Shown piece by piece: positions 54,600 to 64,000 of a DNA stretch of 64,000 nt (positions are counted from its first letter, which is position 1; every line of letters starts with the position of its first letter). The position numbers were made by a program, and so were the translations under genes. This DNA comes from Cyclobacteriaceae bacterium (GTDB taxonomy: Bacteria; Bacteroidota; Bacteroidia; Cytophagales; Cyclobacteriaceae): the NCBI GenBank assembly GCA_029858965.1, contig JAOUDZ010000005.1:1-64000 (forward strand), read 5' to 3'. The notes below the pieces were generated by a model. It was not told the DNA's origin. It saw nothing but the letters and a program-made list of their open reading frames with translations, and did not search any database.

Positions 54600-55580
54600 A
54601 TGGAACAGCATAAAACAATGGCTCCAAAATCGAGCCCCAACAAAAACCATAAGGATATACCCGGAAATCCTTCAACAGCTACCAGCAGCAAAATCAAGTT
54701 GAATGACCGATCAAACGGAAAACCGTTGAAGGTCTTAAGTGAAGAGGATTGGGCGTCTTGGATCCGTGAAGGTTACGTCGTTGTAAAAAATGCCGTACCG
54801 CGGGAGCAGGCACTACGCACGGCTGATTTTCTATGGGAGTTTGAAGAGAAGGATAAGAATGATCCATCAAGCTGGTATCAGGCCCCGCGTGCGGATATGG
54901 AGATGAAAGAACTCATTGGAACGGGAATGGTTGAGGTATACAATAATCAATTCCTGTGGGATAACAGGCAAGCACAGCGGGTGCACGATGCGTTTTCAGA
55001 TATCTGGGGAACAGAGAAGCTCTGGGTTACTATTGACCGTGCTAACCTGAACTTTCCAATCAGACCAGGGTTCGAATACAAAGGATTCATCCATTGGGAT
55101 TACGACCCTGAAACCAAACCGCAAAATGTGCAAGGCGTTTTAGCCCTCGCTGACCAGGAGGACGAGAATATGGGTGGCTTTCAATGCATACCGGAACTGT
55201 ATCGTACTTATGATACATGGAAGTTAACACAGCCTGCGGACCGCGATCGTTTCAAGCCAGATATTACCGGCTTTGAGGAAAAAATCGTAAAAGTAAAACT
55301 GAAAGCCGGTGACCTGCTTATTTTCAATAGCACACAGCCACACGGCATCCGTCCAAATCTTTCAAAAGATAAGGTTAGAATAGCGCAATATATTTCCATG
55401 ATGCCAGCCGAAGAAGATAACGAAGATTTAAGACAATGGAGAGTCACGTCCTGGAAAGATCGTATCGCTCCTGAAGGTTATGCTTTCCCAGGGGATCCGC
55501 GAAAATGGGAGCAGACCAGGTATGGAACAGCCAAGCTAAATGAATTGGGTGAAAAGATCTTAGGCCTTACCCGGTATTAG
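54600..55580 (+). CDS. Phytanoyl-CoA dioxygenase (PhyH) family protein, copy 2
   Basis: A 326-residue Fe(II)/2-oxoglutarate oxygenase. After a polar, probably flexible N-terminus (1-40) the fold begins around EEDWASWIREGYVVVKNAV. Iron ligands are His165 and Asp167 (IHWDYDP) and His248 (TQPHGIRPN), with Arg251 or Arg260 as the likely 2-oxoglutarate contact. It is cytoplasmic and only distantly related to the first PhyH protein of this window. It stands first in a set with a sugar-type symporter and a dehydrogenase and next to an AraC regulator, but it has its own terminator (55668-55706). The substrate is unknown. Confidence 0.87.
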   Translation: MEQHKTMAPKSSPNKNHKDIPGNPSTATSSKIKLNDRSNGKPLKVLSEEDWASWIREGYVVVKNAVPREQALRTADFLWEFEEKDKNDPSSWYQAPRADMEMKELIGTGMVEVYNNQFLWDNRQAQRVHDAFSDIWGTEKLWVTIDRANLNFPIRPGFEYKGFIHWDYDPETKPQNVQGVLALADQEDENMGGFQCIPELYRTYDTWKLTQPADRDRFKPDITGFEEKIVKVKLKAGDLLIFNSTQPHGIRPNLSKDKVRIAQYISMMPAEEDNEDLRQWRVTSWKDRIAPEGYAFPGDPRKWEQTRYGTAKLNELGEKILGLTRY

Positions 55581-55667
55581 ACATTGCCACCCTTTTTTTG
55601 AAATTACACAGTCATAGTTCAATAGGCCAGAATAAGTGTTATGACCTCGAACGTTGACGAGAAGTTT

Positions 55668-55706
55668 ACGCTGTCAGAATGTTTAATGGCAGCGTTTCTT
55701 TTTTTT
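55668..55706 (+). terminator. Intrinsic terminator after PhyH copy 2
   Basis: An 8-bp stem (ACGCTGTC / GGCAGCGT, one G-U pair) with a 12-nt loop is followed by TTCTT and six or more T. It lies 88 bases after the PhyH stop and 48 bases before the symporter ATG. Confidence 0.8.
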
Positions 55707-55753
55707 AGTAGGGAATACGATAAATTTACTTTTCAACCTACCGAGCCTCACAT

Positions 55754-57442
55754 ATGCTGAAAAATATGAGTTACTGGGATTTGTTAATCATAACAATATA
55801 TTTCGGTATTACATTATGGATTGCCTGGTGGGCATCACGGAAGAAACAAGGACCAGTAGAGAATCTGGATTCTGCGGATTACTTCCTGGCGGGTAAGCGT
55901 GAAGGATGGTTTGTTATTGGAGCCTCATTGTTTTCTTCCAACATCGGTTCCGAGATTATTTTGGGCGTATCCGGGGCGGGAGCCCGGGCAGAAATGCCGA
56001 TGGCGAACTTTGAAATATTGGCGGCACTCATCTTAATCTTATTGGGATGGGTATTCGTGCCGTTTTATTTGCGTACAGGAGTCTATACCATGCCGGAGTT
56101 TCTGGAATTACGCTACTCCAAAGCCTGCCGTAATTACTTGTCTGTGGTTTCCATCCTTGCGTATGTGCTTACAAAAATTTCTTTAATTATTTTTTCGGGG
56201 GCACTCATTTTCGAAACCATGGGCGTACCATTCTGGACGGGTGCTATCTTCATTGTTCTTGCAACGGGTTTTTACACTGTTCTGGGCGGCCTAAAAGCTG
56301 TTATCTATACCGATATGGTCCAGGCATTCATTCTTCTGGCAGGCTGTGGGGCCGTTACTTATTTTGGATTAAGTCAATTGGGTGGTTGGAATGAAATGAT
56401 TGCCACAATCGAGCAAGCTGCAAAAATTCCTGGTAACCCTCCGCTGGATCGTTTCTTTAACTTGTGGAGGCCTATGCATGACGTCCAGTATCCCTGGACG
56501 GGTATCTTGTTCGGCGCTCCAATATTGGGTGTCTGGTACTGGTGTACGGATCAATTTATTGTGCAGCGCGCACTATCTGCCAGGGATGTCAATAACGCCC
56601 GCAAGGGTGCACTTTTTGGGGGATTTCTGAAGTTATTACCCGTTTTCATTTTCTTCATTCCAGGTGTGATTGCCTATGCCCTTCTGCAAAAAGGGATGTT
56701 GGATTTTTCGACCAGTAATGCAGACTACGCCCTGCCTGCAATGATCACCGGCTTTCTTCCGGTTGGCTTGAAGGGACTGGCTATTGCGGGGTTGTTGGCC
56801 GCGTTAATGAGCTCTCTTTCTTCTGCATTTAATTCTTCCTCAACCTTGTTCACCATGGATTTCTACAAGCAATTCAAGCCCAAAGCATCGGAGCATGAGT
56901 TGGTGTGGGTAGGCCAGTTTGCAACGGTAGCACTGGTCCTGTTGAGCCTGGGTTGGATACCATTCATGAAGACCTTGATGGGCGGTGGCATATTCTATTA
57001 TCTGCAAAGTATTCAGGCTTACATTTCTCCGCCTATTGCGGCAGTTTTTTTGTTCGGGCTTTATTACAAATGGATCAATGCCCGTGGTGCCATTGTATCC
57101 CTCTGGACAGGCTTTGCCCTTGGCGTGCTAAGGCTTGTTACGGAGTTTTTGAGTAAGGAAGAAATTATCCATGCAGCGGATGATTCTTTGTTAGGTATGC
57201 TGCTGGGCATTAATTTTTTACACTTTGCATTGCTGCTATTTATTTTTTGTGCGGTGATCATGATGATCGTAAGCCGTGCAGGAACACCTCAGCCCGAAGA
57301 TACTTTGCGTATGGTTACATTTCAAAAACCTGCAGCCGGGGAACGTTTTACATTTTCAAGTGACGTGATACTCACAATCATCCTGATTTTGGCGGTGCTG
57401 ACTTTATGGTTCGTTTTCAGTGCATGGGGAATTGCAGGTTAA
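55754..57442 (+). CDS. Sodium:solute symporter (SSS/SGLT family)
   Basis: A 562-residue inner membrane transporter with about 13-14 membrane helices. SGLT-type markers are clear: ADYFLAGKREGWFVIGASLFSSNIG near the N-terminus, GGLKAVIYTDMVQAF (about 175-190) and GLAIAGLLAALMSSLSSAFNSSSTLFTMDFY (about 340-370), which resembles the sodium-site helix of Vibrio SglT. Import of a sugar, polyol or related solute by Na+ symport is expected. The SDR gene starts 10 bases after its stop, so the two are co-transcribed. Confidence 0.93.
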   Translation: MLKNMSYWDLLIITIYFGITLWIAWWASRKKQGPVENLDSADYFLAGKREGWFVIGASLFSSNIGSEIILGVSGAGARAEMPMANFEILAALILILLGWVFVPFYLRTGVYTMPEFLELRYSKACRNYLSVVSILAYVLTKISLIIFSGALIFETMGVPFWTGAIFIVLATGFYTVLGGLKAVIYTDMVQAFILLAGCGAVTYFGLSQLGGWNEMIATIEQAAKIPGNPPLDRFFNLWRPMHDVQYPWTGILFGAPILGVWYWCTDQFIVQRALSARDVNNARKGALFGGFLKLLPVFIFFIPGVIAYALLQKGMLDFSTSNADYALPAMITGFLPVGLKGLAIAGLLAALMSSLSSAFNSSSTLFTMDFYKQFKPKASEHELVWVGQFATVALVLLSLGWIPFMKTLMGGGIFYYLQSIQAYISPPIAAVFLFGLYYKWINARGAIVSLWTGFALGVLRLVTEFLSKEEIIHAADDSLLGMLLGINFLHFALLLFIFCAVIMMIVSRAGTPQPEDTLRMVTFQKPAAGERFTFSSDVILTIILILAVLTLWFVFSAWGIAG

Positions 57443-57452
57443 TCTTTACGCT

Positions 57453-58247
57453 ATGGACTATCAACTAAGAAATAGAACCGCTCTGATCACCGGTTCCACA
57501 TCGGGGATTGGTTTTGCTACGGCCGAACTGCTGGCCAGGGAAGGTGCCAATGTTATCGTTAACGGTCGCACCAAAGAGAGTGTCGCTGAAGCCACAGAAG
57601 CCCTGAAGAATCGTGTTCCTTCAGCCGCTATAACCGGTATTGTTGCGGACTTCAACGATAGGGAGGCAGCAGCAGCATTGATCGCGGAAATTGACGCCGT
57701 CGATATACTTGTAAACAACGTTGGGGTATTTACATCACAATCATTTGCCGAGACACCAGATGTTGACTGGTACAAGCTCTTTGAGGTGAATGTCATGAGC
57801 GGCGTGAGATTATCACGGGCTTTCCTTCCGAAGATGCTGGCGCAGGGTTGGGGTCGGATAATATTCATCAGCAGCGAATGCGCTCAATTGGTGCCTGAAG
57901 ACCTGATTGCCTACAGTATGACCAAGGCTGCGATGCTAAGCATTGCCAGAGGACTAGCCCAGACCACAAAAGGAACCTCGGTAACGGTCAATAGCGTGAT
58001 GCCAGGTTCGACGTTATCGGCAGGAGCGGAGCGGTTTTTAAAGGAGCAGGCTGTCAAACAAAACAAAAGCGAAGAAGCAGTGGCATCCGATTTCTTTAAG
58101 AATGTCAGGACGACCTCACTACTGGGTCGCTTTACTTCGACGGAGGAAATTGCGCAGGCCGTGGTCTATCTGGCTAGTCCGATTTCATCGGCAACCAATG
58201 GTTCCGTACTGAAGGCAGACGGGGGTAGCGTGCCTGGCATCATGTGA
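57453..58247 (+). CDS. Short-chain dehydrogenase/reductase
   Basis: A 264-residue NAD(P)-dependent SDR. The start at 57453 gives the usual short lead to the nucleotide motif TGSTSGIG (about residues 12-19). A longer frame would overlap the symporter gene. The NNVG motif, Ser of FISSE and the catalytic Tyr-Lys of AYSMTKA (YxxxK) are all present. The C-terminus ends in ADGGSVPGIM, as in 3-oxoacyl- or sugar-reductase types. Joined to the SSS symporter, it probably oxidises the imported compound. It converges with hisIE. Confidence 0.92.
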   Translation: MDYQLRNRTALITGSTSGIGFATAELLAREGANVIVNGRTKESVAEATEALKNRVPSAAITGIVADFNDREAAAALIAEIDAVDILVNNVGVFTSQSFAETPDVDWYKLFEVNVMSGVRLSRAFLPKMLAQGWGRIIFISSECAQLVPEDLIAYSMTKAAMLSIARGLAQTTKGTSVTVNSVMPGSTLSAGAERFLKEQAVKQNKSEEAVASDFFKNVRTTSLLGRFTSTEEIAQAVVYLASPISSATNGSVLKADGGSVPGIM

Positions 58248-58394
58248 CGCGATAGATGCTAGCTTGACAGATTAGTTTGTATTTCGATTGGCAGCCGGGC
58301 TAAGTTTTTTTACCACTCAGATCATCTTCCTGTCTGGCTATGGAACACTCAGATGCTCCTAAGCAGTACCGTTAGCAGAAGAGAAATCAAGAGT

Positions 58395-58994
58395 CTATTT
58401 CGAATGCCTTTGTTTCAGCACCGCGGTAACGTCAGGTAAAGCGTAGCCTTTGGCTGTAAGTAAAACAAGATAGTGATACAAGAGATCAGCGGCTTCATTC
58501 AGGAACAGATCTTTATTGTCATCTTTCGATTCGATCACGAGTTCAACGGCTTCTTCACCAACTTTTTGCGCTACCTTATTAATTCCAGACTTAAGGAGGC
58601 TGGTCGTATAAGAACCCTTAACCGGATTTTTTTTTCTATCCTGGATGATCGCCTCAAGGGAAGCTAAATCCCAATGATCATTATTTTCTTTGAAACATGT
58701 ATCCGCACCAGTGTGGCAAACCGGACCCGTTGGATTGGCCTTAATCAGCAAAGTGTCGTTGTCGCAGTCAATCAAAATATCCACCAACATCAGGTAGTTG
58801 CCTGAAGTTTCCCCTTTCGTCCAAAGTCTTTCTTTAGAACGGCTGTAGAAAGTTACCTTCTTTTCTGCCTGCGTTTTCTGATAGGCTTCTTCGTTCATGA
58901 ATCCAAGCATAAGAACACAATTGGTTTTAGCGTCCTGAACAACACAGGGGACCAAGCCATCAAGTTTCGAGAAATCTATTTTGTGTGAGCTCAT
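58395..58994 (-). CDS. hisIE: Bifunctional phosphoribosyl-AMP cyclohydrolase / phosphoribosyl-ATP pyrophosphatase
   Basis: A 199-residue fusion enzyme for steps 2 and 3 of histidine synthesis. The HisI part (about 1-105) has MLGFMNEEAY, FYSRSKERLWTKGETSGN and zinc/metal motifs DCDNDTLLI and PTGPVCHTGADTCF. The HisE part (about 110-199) has KVGEEAVELVIESKDD and NEAADLLYHYLVLL. It is the last gene of the his operon, 10 bases after hisF. No terminator is clear in the 147-base gap to the convergent SDR gene. Confidence 0.96.
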   Translation of the reverse strand: MSSHKIDFSKLDGLVPCVVQDAKTNCVLMLGFMNEEAYQKTQAEKKVTFYSRSKERLWTKGETSGNYLMLVDILIDCDNDTLLIKANPTGPVCHTGADTCFKENNDHWDLASLEAIIQDRKKNPVKGSYTTSLLKSGINKVAQKVGEEAVELVIESKDDNKDLFLNEAADLLYHYLVLLTAKGYALPDVTAVLKQRHSK

Positions 58995-59004
58995 TTTGGA
59001 TATT

Positions 59005-59757
59005 TTATCGAATGTTTATTTTTTGTCCTTTCAAGAATGTTTTCAGATCCGGAATTTTAATTTCGCCAAAGTGAAAAATGCTTGCTGCAAGCGCTGCATC
59101 AGCCTTGCCCAAAACAAAGGCATCAATAAAATGCCCCATATTGCCCGCACCACCAGAGGCGATAAGCGGAATTTGCAGAAGCGAATGAAGTTTGCTAAGT
59201 GGATCGATAGCGAAACCATTTTTTGTTCCGTCGTGGTCCATGCTGGTAAACAGAATTTCTCCGGCGCCGCGTTCTTGCCCTTCTTTTGCCCACGTAAAAA
59301 GTTTTTTTTCTGTCGGATGCTTACCGCCATGCGTGTGTACGGTCCATGTATTATCTATTTTCCGCCCATCTATGGCCAATACAATACATTGCGCTCCAAA
59401 GGCTTTTGAAAGCTCATCAATGAGCTGCGGGTTTTCTACCGCTGATGTGTTTACGCTTACTTTGTCGGCCCCGGCTTCCAACAAAGGGGCAACATCTGCT
59501 ACGCTGGTTATGCCACCACCCACTGTAAACGGAATGTTGATGTGGCGAGCGATATCTTTAACCAGCGCGGCAAATGTTTTGCGTTTTTCGTTGGTGGCAG
59601 AGATATCCAGGAACACGAGTTCGTCTGCACCCTGTTGTGCATACAGCGCCCCTAGTTCAACAGGATCACCAGCATCGCGTATGTTTACAAAGTTCACACC
59701 TTTCACAGTGCGACCGTCTTTAATATCCAGGCAGGGAATAATTCGCTTTGTTAACAT
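59005..59757 (-). CDS. hisF: Imidazole glycerol phosphate synthase, cyclase subunit
   Basis: A 250-residue (beta/alpha)8 barrel that joins ammonia from HisH to PRFAR, giving imidazole glycerol phosphate and AICAR. Catalytic aspartates are Asp11 in [14 protein letters not shown] and the Asp in VLAIDGRKI (about residue 130). The phosphate-binding loops TVGGGI and ASGGAGN are present. It is one base from hisA upstream and 10 bases from hisIE downstream. AICAR links it to the purine pathway represented by purL and purB in this window. Confidence 0.96.
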   Translation of the reverse strand: MLTKRIIPCLDIKDGRTVKGVNFVNIRDAGDPVELGALYAQQGADELVFLDISATNEKRKTFAALVKDIARHINIPFTVGGGITSVADVAPLLEAGADKVSVNTSAVENPQLIDELSKAFGAQCIVLAIDGRKIDNTWTVHTHGGKHPTEKKLFTWAKEGQERGAGEILFTSMDHDGTKNGFAIDPLSKLHSLLQIPLIASGGAGNMGHFIDAFVLGKADAALAASIFHFGEIKIPDLKTFLKGQKINIR

Positions 59758-59758
59758 C

Positions 59759-60472
59759 TTACAGGTTTATGAGCTCATCAAGGGAAATCCTTCCTTCATA
59801 AATGGCTTTGCCGACAATTACACCGTCAACGCCAATTTGTTTCAGCTCATGCAGATCATCGACACTACTTACGCCTCCACTGGCAATCAGATGAAGTGTG
59901 GGAAAACTGAGGAGGAGCTTTTTGTACAATTCCACGTTTGGTCCTGTCATCATACCGTCCGTGCCTATGTCAGTGCAGGTAACGTGCGTGATACCCTTTT
60001 GTATATATTCCTTGATGAAACTCATGATGGAGATAGAGGCATCTTCCTGCCATCCACTGATTGAAATGCTTTCATTTTTAACATCGGCGCTTAGGATAAT
60101 CTTCTCAGCGCCGAAGGCCTTGAGCCAATCCAATATCTTGAGTGGCTCAGTCACCGCCATGCTGCCGATGTTCACTTGAGTCACACCAATAGCAAGCAGC
60201 CTTTCAATTTCGGCTTGCGTTTTTATACCACCGCCAAAATCAACATGAAGGTTGGTGTTGGATACGATGCGTTCCACTACTTCCCAGCTGATTACTTTCC
60301 CGGCTTTTGCGCCATCAAGGTCAATTAAATGCAAGTGTGTCAACCCGGCATCCTCAAAGGATTTTGCGACATCCAGTGGATTTTCATTGTACACTGTTTT
60401 TTGCGCGTAGTCCCCTTGCAGTAGGCGAACACACTTTCCATCGATAATGTCAATGGCGGGTATTATTCTCAT
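59759..60472 (-). CDS. hisA: ProFAR isomerase (HisA)
   Basis: A 237-residue (beta/alpha)8 barrel isomerase for step 4 of histidine synthesis. The N-terminal catalytic Asp is in [17 protein letters not shown], and the second is in [13 protein letters not shown]. Phosphate loops DFGGGIK and ASGGVSS mark the half-barrels it shares with HisF. It overlaps hisH by 4 bases (ATGA) and ends 1 base before hisF, which points to translational coupling. Confidence 0.96.
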   Translation of the reverse strand: MRIIPAIDIIDGKCVRLLQGDYAQKTVYNENPLDVAKSFEDAGLTHLHLIDLDGAKAGKVISWEVVERIVSNTNLHVDFGGGIKTQAEIERLLAIGVTQVNIGSMAVTEPLKILDWLKAFGAEKIILSADVKNESISISGWQEDASISIMSFIKEYIQKGITHVTCTDIGTDGMMTGPNVELYKKLLLSFPTLHLIASGGVSSVDDLHELKQIGVDGVIVGKAIYEGRISLDELINL

Positions 60473-61053
60473 AGTTTTAGAAAGCTTTTAAGGACTAATT
60501 CACCGGCGTTTGCCGATTTCTCCGGATGGAACTGCACGGCATAAAAATTATCTTTGTGCATGGCAGCGCTGAACGGCGTAATGTATTCTGTAATGGCGGA
60601 CGTTAATGAATTTACCGGCACGTAGTAGCTATGGACAAAATACGCATACTGATTTTCAAGCGCCGGATCGAGCCAGCTGTTGCTCAATGTCAGGTTATTC
60701 CATCCCATGTGTGGAACTTTCATATCCAGGGTAGGATGGAAGAGTCTGACAGACTCATTGAAAATGCCAAGGCATTCGGTGTTATTCTCCTCTGAATAGT
60801 TGCACATCAATTGCATACCCAGGCATACCCCCAGAAGAGGTTGTTTCAAATTGACGATGAGCTGATCGAGTTTGCGATCCCGCAAATATTGCATTGTTGT
60901 GCTTGCTTCGCCAACACCAGGAAAAATTACTTTGTCAGCATTCATAATCTCTTCCGGATTATCAGTGATATGAAAGTCAATTCCCAATCGTTCGAGCGCG
61001 AACGATACGGACTGGATGTTTCCCGCGTTGTATTTTATAATTATCAGTTTCAT
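60469..61053 (-). CDS. hisH: Imidazole glycerol phosphate synthase, glutamine amidotransferase subunit
   Basis: A 194-residue class I glutamine amidotransferase that feeds ammonia to HisF. The nucleophile Cys is in LLGVCLGMQLM (about residue 79) and the His-Glu pair is in VQFHPEKSAN. The N-terminal IIIKYNAGNIQSV and FPGVGEAS blocks are typical. It overlaps hisA by 4 bases and is 46 bases downstream of hisB. Confidence 0.95.
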   Translation of the reverse strand: MKLIIIKYNAGNIQSVSFALERLGIDFHITDNPEEIMNADKVIFPGVGEASTTMQYLRDRKLDQLIVNLKQPLLGVCLGMQLMCNYSEENNTECLGIFNESVRLFHPTLDMKVPHMGWNNLTLSNSWLDPALENQYAYFVHSYYVPVNSLTSAITEYITPFSAAMHKDNFYAVQFHPEKSANAGELVLKSFLKL

Positions 61054-61099
61054 CGCTTGAACCTATTGATGGTGAGGAAGTTACGTATATCCATCATGT

Positions 61100-62218
61100 C
61101 TATATTATTCCTTTTGTAGTTGGCAGCTGATTCCCTTCCTTTTTTACTGCCATCTTGATTGATTTTGCGAAAGCTTTAAAGATAGCTTCGATTTTATGAT
61201 GCTCATTCGTACCCTCGGCCTTAATATTCAAATTGCTTTTTGATGTATCAGTAAATGATTTAAAAAAATGATAGAACATTTCTGTCGGCATTTCCCCAAT
61301 CTTTTCGCGCTTAAATTCCGCCTCCCACACAAGCCAGGGTCTGCCACCAAAATCGATGGCGGCCTGTGCCAGACAATCGTCCATGGGTAAACAAAATCCG
61401 TATCGCTCAATACCACGTTTATCCCCCAGTGCTTTGAGGAAGGCTTCACCTAAAGCTAATGCCGTATCTTCAATGGTATGGTGCTCGTCAATGTGAAGAT
61501 CACCGCTTACTGTTATAGACAAATTCATATTACCATGTCGCGAAAGTTGATCGAGCATATGATCGAAGAATCCAAGTCCGGTGGAAATGTTCGATATTCC
61601 TTCTCCGTCAAGATTAATGTCAACCCTGATATCCGTCTCTTTAGTGGTTCGGGTTACCGTTGCTTTTCTTTCGGCGGGTATGGTCAGGAAAGTATGGATA
61701 TCAGCCCATTGCGTTGTTGTTAGTATACAATACTCCTGAAGACCAACCTGTTTCATGTTCTCAACAAGTGAACCATCGTTTATTAAGATACCCTGTGCAC
61801 CAATATTCTTTGCAAGTTCAATGTCGGTTAGCCGGTCGCCGATAACATATGAATTCTTGAGATCATACTCGTTCGAAAGGAATGCAGTCAACATTCCAGT
61901 GCCAGGTTTTCTTGTAGGCATGTTTTCGTTTGAGAAGGAGCGATCAATACAGATGTCAGAAAATCTCACACCTTCATTTTCAAAGGATCTGACGATCAAA
62001 TTTTGTACTGGCCAGAACGTTTCTTCAGGAAAGCTTTTGGTGCCCAAACCATCCTGATTTGTAACCATTACCAATTCAAAGTCTGTGTTTCTGGCGATCA
62101 TCCCGAGTCCCCTGAATACCCCAGGATAAAATTCCAGTTTTTCGACGCTATCAATTTGTCCATCGGGGGGTTCAATGATCAATGTTCCGTCTCGGTCAAT
62201 AAACAGTACTCTTTTCAT
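61100..62218 (-). CDS. hisB: Bifunctional histidinol-phosphatase / imidazoleglycerol-phosphate dehydratase
   Basis: A 372-residue fusion. Residues 1-165 are the HAD phosphatase with DRDGTL at the nucleophile motif and TRKPGTGM plus [12 protein letters not shown] downstream. Residues about 180-372 are the dehydratase with [22 protein letters not shown] and [15 protein letters not shown], which hold the metal-binding His residues. The E. coli-type fusion is common in Bacteroidota. It lies between hisC (51 bases) and hisH. Confidence 0.96.
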   Translation of the reverse strand: MKRVLFIDRDGTLIIEPPDGQIDSVEKLEFYPGVFRGLGMIARNTDFELVMVTNQDGLGTKSFPEETFWPVQNLIVRSFENEGVRFSDICIDRSFSNENMPTRKPGTGMLTAFLSNEYDLKNSYVIGDRLTDIELAKNIGAQGILINDGSLVENMKQVGLQEYCILTTTQWADIHTFLTIPAERKATVTRTTKETDIRVDINLDGEGISNISTGLGFFDHMLDQLSRHGNMNLSITVSGDLHIDEHHTIEDTALALGEAFLKALGDKRGIERYGFCLPMDDCLAQAAIDFGGRPWLVWEAEFKREKIGEMPTEMFYHFFKSFTDTSKSNLNIKAEGTNEHHKIEAIFKAFAKSIKMAVKKEGNQLPTTKGII

Positions 62219-62269
62219 TTTGTGCAGAAGAATTTAATTTCTTGTAGCTGATATACACGGTTCACGTTC

Positions 62270-63328
62270 TTATTTAGCTGCTAAATTATGCAATGCATCC
62301 AAGAGTTGTGTGTTTTCTTGGGGGGTGCCTATTGTAATGCGCAGACAACCGTTGCAGAGCACAACGTTAGAGCGGTCGCGTACGATAATTCCCTTTTTCA
62401 TCAGGTACTGATAGGTTTGAAATGCCTCTTTTAAACGCACCAGCAGAAAGTTTGCCGCAGAAGGATATACCTGCTCAGTGATTGAAAGCTTGCGCAATGC
62501 CATTGCCATCCTGGTCCTTTGTTCCACTAAATCTTTGACCCATGCGTTTTTTTGCTGCTCATTGTTAAGCGCTTCAAGCGCAAGTTTTTGTGTGACACTG
62601 TTTATATTATAGGGGTATTTTATTTTATTCAGGACCTGGATAATTTCAGGGGAGGCAAAGCACATTCCCAGTCGCAGTCCGGCGAGGCCCCAGGCCTTGG
62701 AAAAGGTTTGCAGTACAATGAGGTTTGGGTATTTGGTAAGTTCCGGTACAAAGCTTCTGCTGTTTGAAAAGTCAATGTAGGCTTCATCAATGACCACTAA
62801 TCCGTCAAATCGGTTCAGGACTTCAATAATTTTGTTGTAACTAAGCAGATTTCCTGTTGGGTTGTTTGGGCTGCAAAGAAAAATAACCTTTGCCTTGCTA
62901 TCGGACGCTGAAAAGGCGTCGAGGTCTATGTCGAATTCGGGGGTCAATAGAATCTTTTCCACTTTCACGGCATTTACGGCTGCACAGACTGCGTACATCC
63001 CGTAAGTTGGCTCTGTAATAAGTATAGCATCATCGTTTGGTTCACAGAAAGCGCGGATTACTAAGTCTATCGCTTCGTCGCTGCCGTTGCCCAAGAAGAT
63101 CTGTTCTGGTTTTACGTCCTTAATTATTGCTAATTTCTCCTTTACCTTCCATTGGAGTGGATCAGGGTATCGGTTATAGGGTGAGGAAAATGGATTCTCA
63201 TTGGCATCGAGAAAGATTTCTGCTTCACCTTTAAATTCATCCCGGGCTGAAGCATAAGGCTTCATGTTGAGGATATTCTTCCGCACCAGTGTTTTAATAT
63301 CATTGAATTGTCTCGTATTCGATTTCAT
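62270..63328 (-). CDS. hisC: Histidinol-phosphate aminotransferase
   Basis: A 352-residue PLP-dependent transaminase. The PLP Lys lies in TFSKAWGLAGLRLG. FLDANENPF, LGNGSDEAIDLVIRAF, CSPNNPTGN and VVIDEAYIDF are conserved, and the C-terminal phosphate contacts are in RIT(I)GT. The start chosen leaves about 20 residues before the KPYASARDE region. It is 47 bases downstream of hisD. Confidence 0.95.
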   Translation of the reverse strand: MKSNTRQFNDIKTLVRKNILNMKPYASARDEFKGEAEIFLDANENPFSSPYNRYPDPLQWKVKEKLAIIKDVKPEQIFLGNGSDEAIDLVIRAFCEPNDDAILITEPTYGMYAVCAAVNAVKVEKILLTPEFDIDLDAFSASDSKAKVIFLCSPNNPTGNLLSYNKIIEVLNRFDGLVVIDEAYIDFSNSRSFVPELTKYPNLIVLQTFSKAWGLAGLRLGMCFASPEIIQVLNKIKYPYNINSVTQKLALEALNNEQQKNAWVKDLVEQRTRMAMALRKLSITEQVYPSAANFLLVRLKEAFQTYQYLMKKGIIVRDRSNVVLCNGCLRITIGTPQENTQLLDALHNLAAK

Positions 63329-63375
63329 ACTTTATCAGTTAGCCCCTCAAATCATATTGAAGCCGTGGGTATTTT

Positions 63376-64000
63376 CTATTTTCTTAAACTGTCAAGCCTT
63401 ACCCGAACTGCCATTTTATGCCCAATAAGTTGTTCGGCCTCCGCCATTTGTTCTACCACCGGACCGAGTCGTTGAATCCCTTCAGCCGTCAACTGCTGAT
63501 ACGTAATATATTTCATAAAACTTTCCAGCGCGACGCCGGCAAATGCTTTTGCGTACCCATTTGTGGGCAAAGTATGGTTCGTGCCAGAAGCATAATCGCC
63601 GATAGCCTCAGGGGAATAATTTCCAAGGAATACGGATCCTGCATTTATAATTTCGGCTGCGATTTCTTCAGCATTTTTCATATTGATGATTAAATGTTCA
63701 GGCGCATATTCGTTCACAAAGTCAATGGCTTGCTGCTGATCTTCCATGATAATGACTCTGCTGTGAAGCAATGATTTCTCAGCTGTCGACTTGCGTGGTA
63801 AGCCGGCCAATTGCTTTGCAATCTCCTGCTGAACTACCGGCACAAGTGCTTCATTTGCTACAACAAGTATGACCTGGCTATCTTCTCCATGCTCAGCTTG
63901 TGACAGGAGATCAGCCGCAACAAATGAAGGATTTGATGTTTCATCTGCCATAACCAGGACTTCAGAAGGGCCAGCAGGCATGTCAATGGCGACGCCTTCT
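63376..64000 (-). CDS. hisD: Histidinol dehydrogenase, C-terminal part (runs off the window)
   Basis: The last about 207 codons of hisD. The open frame continues to the right edge, so the 5' half lies outside. Visible motifs are IDMPAGPSEVLV at the edge, SQAEHGEDSQVILV (zinc His), YAPEHLII (catalytic Glu-His) and SGTNHTLPT. The enzyme oxidises histidinol to histidine in two NAD-dependent steps. It begins the part of the his operon seen here; hisG would be expected next, beyond the edge. Confidence 0.95.
   Translation of the reverse strand, partial: EGVAIDMPAGPSEVLVMADETSNPSFVAADLLSQAEHGEDSQVILVVANEALVPVVQQEIAKQLAGLPRKSTAEKSLLHSRVIIMEDQQQAIDFVNEYAPEHLIINMKNAEEIAAEIINAGSVFLGNYSPEAIGDYASGTNHTLPTNGYAKAFAGVALESFMKYITYQQLTAEGIQRLGPVVEQMAEAEQLIGHKMAVRVRLDSLRK

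Noticed and set aside
59192-60064. 290-codon frame on + opposite hisF/hisA
   Set aside because: It is antisense to two certain genes and shows no domain.

Overview
The window looks like a chromosomal segment of a Bacteroidota bacterium, most likely of the order Cytophagales. The evidence is a SusC/SusD pair, Tat-exported Gfo/Idh/MocA oxidoreductases, many lipoproteins with a lipobox Cys, DUF6090/DUF4136/TapB-like proteins, a bifunctional hisB, a long single-chain purL, weak Shine-Dalgarno sequences and one TAnnTTTG-type promoter. The exact genus cannot be read from the sequence. There is no phage, transposase, CRISPR array or rRNA. One tRNA-Gln is present.

Layout. 1-10 kb (+): secreted or envelope proteins (unknown lipoprotein, penicillin-acylase-type lipoprotein, DUF1801, M28 peptidase, DUF6090, exported VOC protein, TapB-like protein, a polytopic membrane protein) and one possible decayed lipoprotein gene. 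10-17.5 kb: a carbohydrate island with an esterase, a GH172-type enzyme and a GH2 enzyme on +, facing PhyH, galactose mutarotase and galactokinase on -. 17.8-32.3 kb: housekeeping and signalling genes (msrB, purB, a PaaE-like ferredoxin reductase, a split or degenerate histidine-kinase pair, pth, rplY, prs, tRNA-Gln, purL, an alpha/beta hydrolase, an orphan LytTR regulator). 32.4-37.9 kb (-): a Tat-linked redox cluster (GMC flavoprotein with a Cys cluster, gluconate-dehydrogenase-type small subunit, two Gfo/Idh/MocA paralogues), read as periplasmic sugar oxidation. 38-40 kb (-): yidD, a REP-like repeat and cysS. 40.1-49 kb (+): a LacI-type palindrome, susC, susD, a strong terminator and a very large FG-GAP/ASPIC-UnbV lipoprotein. 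49.2-53.5 kb: riboflavin synthase, a DUF937-like protein, PAP2, a cysteine-less lipoamide-dehydrogenase-like flavoprotein and an iodotyrosine-deiodinase-like nitroreductase. 53.6-58.2 kb: an AraC regulator divergent from PhyH, with an SSS symporter and SDR downstream. 58.4-64 kb (-): a compact histidine operon hisD(partial)-C-B-H-A-F-IE that runs off the right edge.

How it fits together. The window suggests a heterotroph specialised in glycans. SusCD with the FG-GAP lipoprotein would capture substrate at the outer membrane. Periplasmic glycosidases, an esterase and the flavin/Gfo redox enzymes would process sugars. The SSS symporter, galactokinase and SDR would handle the products. No single locus is a clearly new system. 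The best leads are the periplasmic redox cluster, the kinase pair with a substituted phospho-acceptor, the IYD-like enzyme and the cysteine-less flavoprotein.
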